Source of the DNA: an uncultured Saprospiraceae bacterium
GTDB taxonomy: Bacteria; Bacteroidota; Bacteroidia; Chitinophagales; Saprospiraceae
Reading direction: 5' to 3'
DNA: 64,000 bases
NCBI GenBank assembly: GCA_937981555.1
Contig: CALJOK010000015.1
Location: forward strand, 1-64,000
Under the pieces are notes generated by a model. It was not told the DNA's origin, searched no databases, and saw nothing but the letters and a program-made list of their open reading frames with translations. Positions 62,001-64,000 of this stretch are shown here, piece by piece. Each line of letters starts with the position of its first letter. Positions within the stretch are counted from its first letter, which is position 1. The translations under genes and the position numbers were made by a program.

Positions 62001-64000
62001 TAACTCAACCTAACCAAGGTAGTAATGATAATGTAGATAGTGATCCTGCAGTAATGCAAGGCACTAATGACGCTATGACTGATGTTTTCACCGTAAACGA
62101 AGGAGATGAAATTACTGATATTGATGCAGGATATTTTATCGGTTCTAAATTGACTGGTGTTACTTGGGAAGATACAAATGCTAACGGTATTCAAGATGCT
62201 AATGAGCCAAATATTGATGGCGTAGTTATAATGTTATTAGATCAAGATGGAAACATGGTTGCTCAAACTACAACTTCTGGAAATGGAGTTTACACATTTG
62301 ACAATTTAGCTCCTGGAGATTACAAAGTTAAATTCCCAATAGATACTAATATAGCAAGTACTGATTTCACTTTAACTACACCTAATCAAGGTGGTAATGA
62401 TGATATTGATTCTGATGCAGTTCCTATGACTGATGGTTCTGGTAATTCAATGACTCAAATTGTTACTGTTTCTAATGGTCAAACTGTTAACAACTTAGAT
62501 GCTGGATATTATGCTCCTGCTAAGCTTGGTAATAAAGTTTTTGAAGATACAAATGGTAACGGTATTCAAGATACTGATGAGCCAGGTATTGCTGGAGTAA
62601 CGGTAATGTTATTAGATGAAGATGGCGTGATGATCGATTCAAAAATTACAAATGCAAATGGAATTTATAAGTTTATCGATTTGGTTCCTGGTACTTACAA
62701 AATTAAGTTCCCTATCGATGCTACTATTGCTGGAAATGATTTTACATTGACTACACCAGATCAAGGTACTAATGATAACTTAGACTCTGATGCAGTTCCT
62801 ATGTCTGATGGTTCTGGAAATGCTATGAGTGAGTTTGTTACTTTAGAATCAGGAGATAATAATAACTCTGTTGATGCTGGATACTACATCCCAGCTTCTC
62901 TTGGAAACTATGTTTTCAACGATAAGAACCAAGACGGAATTCAAAATGGAGATGATACAGGAATTGATGGAATAATTGTAATGTTATTAGATGCTGATGG
63001 AAATATGGTAGCTCAAACTACTACAGTAGATGGAGGTTATTATGAATTCTCAGATTTAGTACCAAGTACTTACAAAGTCAAATTCCCAAGTTCAATCTCA
63101 AATGAGATTACACTTTATGAAGATTGTGATTATGCAGGAACTGAATTACAGTTAGGTGTTGGTGAATATCCAAATATTTCAAATTTAGGATTTTCAAATG
63201 ATGCACTTTCTTCAATTAAAATTCCTACTGGGTTAAAAGTAACATTATATCAACATTATGACTTTGGAGGAACATCTATTGAACTTACCGCTGATGATAA
63301 TTGCTTGACTAACTTTAATGAAATTGTATCTTCTTTGAAAATCGAAGAAATTTCAGATCCAGTAAATCCATACATACTTACACTTGAAAATAACGGAGGA
63401 GATGACAATTTAGATAGTGATGCCGTTCCTATGAACGATGGTTCTGGTAATGCAATGAGTCAACTAGTAGACTTAAAATCAGGAGATACAAATGAAACGG
63501 TAGATGCTGGTTACATTGAACTTGCAAAAATTGGAGATAGAGTTTTCCAAGATGTTAATGAAAATGGAATTCAAGATAATGACGATATAGCATACACAGA
63601 TGTAAATATTATGTTATTCGGAACTGATATTTTTGGAAATACTATTAACGAAACTACCACTACAGATGAAGATGGTTTCTATGAATTTGCAAATGTAGTT
63701 CCTGGAGATTACGAATTGAAATTTACTTCTAATCAAATCGCTTTCATTCCAACTGTTAAAGATTTCTCTAGCAATGGATTTGACGAAGTAGATAGTGATA
63801 TTTACCAGACTAGCGGTCGAACTGATGTGATTACAGTAAATACAGGAGATGTTAATATTACTATTGATGCAGGATTTATTTTTGATGCAAGTCTTCCTGT
63901 TCAATTAATCAGCTTCGAAGCTCAATTAGTTAACGGAAGCCAAGTATTACTTAAATGGGCAACTGCTTCTGAAATTAACAACAGACACTTTGTAGTAGAA
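59069..64000 (+). CDS. Giant secreted SdrD-repeat surface protein with inserted beta-gamma-crystallin domain (incomplete at the right edge)
   Basis: Open for at least 1643 codons and cut by the window edge. A signal peptide ends at about residue 43 (SATTSFA). Then: an Ig-like region, two near-identical 170-residue domains (59807-60319 and 60350-60856), a Cys-rich sandwich, a third diverged copy (about 61210-61660) ending in a C..C cap (TCDDSNPITDNDVI, CTCEG), then five SdrD/Cna-B-type repeats from about 61777 (GDFVFNDLNGNGIQ, VMLLDEDGNMV, DAGY). The fourth repeat is split by a beta-gamma-crystallin domain (63107-63357). The frame ends in SLPVQLISFEAQLVNGSQVLL, typical of the approach to a T9SS tail. 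Probably a cell-surface or matrix adhesin. No stop codon is met. Confidence 0.9.
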   Translation, partial: MNRILQTQTTTTAILQKKTLINFGILASLMLVFMLSATTSFATCYGNVTNGGEIGSDQTICAGESATLTNEASPTGGVGTLEYMWLSNTVEPSFTGSTGYPTSYATFNTGDLTETTWFRRCSRRDGCSSWDYGESNWIKITVGNAVLEHVDGVNETACDANDGKIITDPFINQGTALPYSVEYTYDGQVYSDGPYATNEDHYITGLAPGVYSNITVTDANGCSSVWGNDITIAEFTTGCTPPTVVNTCELLNHGPSNTNSNQTRLLWLNIDGQGVKEYSLIEASSVIDYSDGSSVITGYAEQVDNTCNKWSYSIRLINKRTWAQWSALGRSYKSGGTGDHTTWDYYELDNYNSTFTGINCLEGKTLNLTHNPSSYEFGFQVGNGANDMDGDYGFSGWYAFTGSFTGHGDFNGDLANCAAPTSPSIVKTCNLLDHGLGTFNTTEERLIYFNVDGDIKEYSVAGTSTIVEYSDGSAVITGTAEQVDNTCNKWEYSVRLINKRTWAQWSALDRSYKAGGTGDHTTWDYYELDNYNSTFTGVDCLSGELVNLTHNPGDYEFGFQVGNGANDKDADFGLSGWFSFTGSYTGNGDFNGDVDCGSSNTCTGIIDGIILTNGSESVTLQDGGTYQLCDLPSNNYLEAVVSGNHESFFFNVNGDTRNENVVAYNYPSVSNGNTWDPQVGAYTINGTLYPENNSDGLACDQVTLNINIVDCLPVCTKYRVTDSDPECSSAFNGAGTGVFFRRDCGETFETWKAGSDLILEELGNGNATLSGSIYNGNTIGQVNLNLEGYSSTGQNWTNQCYNDNMTTEYFYTGFNGTVTIGSDIYTLIQKNGVDVVLGLGANNQSDNQFGFGAWFDGTWGNCIEAFGKLTPILPGETCDDSNPITDNDVILTDGCTCEGTTTSIGDFVFNDLNGNGIQETGEFGLPGVTVMLLDEDGNMVDQVQTDADGKYIFTNIATGQYKVKFPATGSAADLTYILTQPNQGSNDNVDSDPAVMQGTNDAMTDVFTVNEGDEITDIDAGYFIGSKLTGVTWEDTNANGIQDANEPNIDGVVIMLLDQDGNMVAQTTTSGNGVYTFDNLAPGDYKVKFPIDTNIASTDFTLTTPNQGGNDDIDSDAVPMTDGSGNSMTQIVTVSNGQTVNNLDAGYYAPAKLGNKVFEDTNGNGIQDTDEPGIAGVTVMLLDEDGVMIDSKITNANGIYKFIDLVPGTYKIKFPIDATIAGNDFTLTTPDQGTNDNLDSDAVPMSDGSGNAMSEFVTLESGDNNNSVDAGYYIPASLGNYVFNDKNQDGIQNGDDTGIDGIIVMLLDADGNMVAQTTTVDGGYYEFSDLVPSTYKVKFPSSISNEITLYEDCDYAGTELQLGVGEYPNISNLGFSNDALSSIKIPTGLKVTLYQHYDFGGTSIELTADDNCLTNFNEIVSSLKIEEISDPVNPYILTLENNGGDDNLDSDAVPMNDGSGNAMSQLVDLKSGDTNETVDAGYIELAKIGDRVFQDVNENGIQDNDDIAYTDVNIMLFGTDIFGNTINETTTTDEDGFYEFANVVPGDYELKFTSNQIAFIPTVKDFSSNGFDEVDSDIYQTSGRTDVITVNTGDVNITIDAGFIFDASLPVQLISFEAQLVNGSQVLLKWATASEINNRHFVVE
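59807..60856 (+). repeat. Tandem duplication of a 170-residue module in the SdrD-repeat gene
   Basis: Copy 1 is 59807-60319 and copy 2 is 60350-60856. Long stretches are shared almost unchanged: AEQVDNTCNKW, RLINKRTWAQWSAL, GGTGDHTTWDYYELDNYNST, YEFGFQVGNGAND. A short linker (AAPTSPSIVK) joins them. The module may bind carbohydrate or another surface ligand, which is inference from its beta-rich pattern. Confidence 0.85.
63107..63357 (+). other. Beta-gamma-crystallin domain inserted in the fourth SdrD repeat
   Basis: Two Greek-key motifs: ITLYEDCDYAGTELQLGVGE then NDALSSIKI, and VTLYQHYDFGGTSIELTADD then NEIVSSLKI. The first calcium motif NDALSS fits the (N/D)(N/D)xx(S/T)S signature exactly, the second (NEIVSS) loosely. 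The domain lies between STYKVKFP and ENNGGDDNLDSDAVPM, which are adjacent in the other repeats. Confidence 0.8.

Overview
The window looks like chromosomal DNA of an AT-rich member of the Bacteroidota, most likely of the Saprospiria. The signs are type IX secretion (T9SS) C-terminal sorting domains on five or more large secreted proteins, many small beta-barrel outer-membrane proteins and lipoproteins, -7 promoter elements of the TAnnTTTG type, a Bacteroidota-type ExbD-like domain, and MopE/SdrD-type repeat proteins. No rRNA, tRNA, phage, insertion sequence or CRISPR array was recognised.

Layout. 1-11.9 kb is mostly housekeeping: rimO, an ECF sigma factor with a membrane-anchored partner, two PLP-dependent sulfur amino acid enzymes (an O-acetylhomoserine sulfhydrylase and a gamma-lyase type enzyme), an RluA-family pseudouridine synthase, and small envelope proteins. 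12-17.6 kb holds a double-glycine leader peptide gene, a secreted M43 metalloprotease, a DUF4177 gene, a probable small RNA, and a secreted vanadium-haloperoxidase/PAP2 enzyme with MopE repeats. 18-41 kb is a duplicated segment. A TPR gene followed by a purple-acid-phosphatase-like T9SS protein occurs twice on the minus strand. One phosphatase copy is 1446 aa; the other has grown to 4164 aa and carries 28 MopE-type repeats in four arrays. Decayed 3' remnants of the neighbouring membrane-protein gene mark the duplication edges. 41-50 kb encodes a TrhA/hemolysin III protein, a cohesin-like T9SS protein, a lipoprotein and a large S9 peptidase. An AT-rich 0.9 kb gap follows that looks partly like a replication origin and also holds a possible small RNA. 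50.8-58.4 kb carries a small membrane gene, lpxB, an ExbD-like lipoprotein, a glycosyltransferase, topA, a DUF6794 protein and a small membrane protein. From 59.07 kb to the window edge runs an incomplete giant SdrD-repeat surface protein, in which one repeat is split by a beta-gamma-crystallin domain.

How it fits together. The surface proteins share modules: MopE repeats, a CDD...NDxY...C.C cap, T9SS tails and SdrD-type sandwiches. This suggests one export and attachment route feeding a set of metal-binding adhesive or enzymatic surface proteins. The most interesting observations are the sigma/partner pair whose partner could span the envelope as one chain, the crystallin insertion, the ExbD-like domain on a lipoprotein anchor, the orphan GG-leader peptide, two structured RNA candidates, and the phosphatase duplication with repeat expansion.
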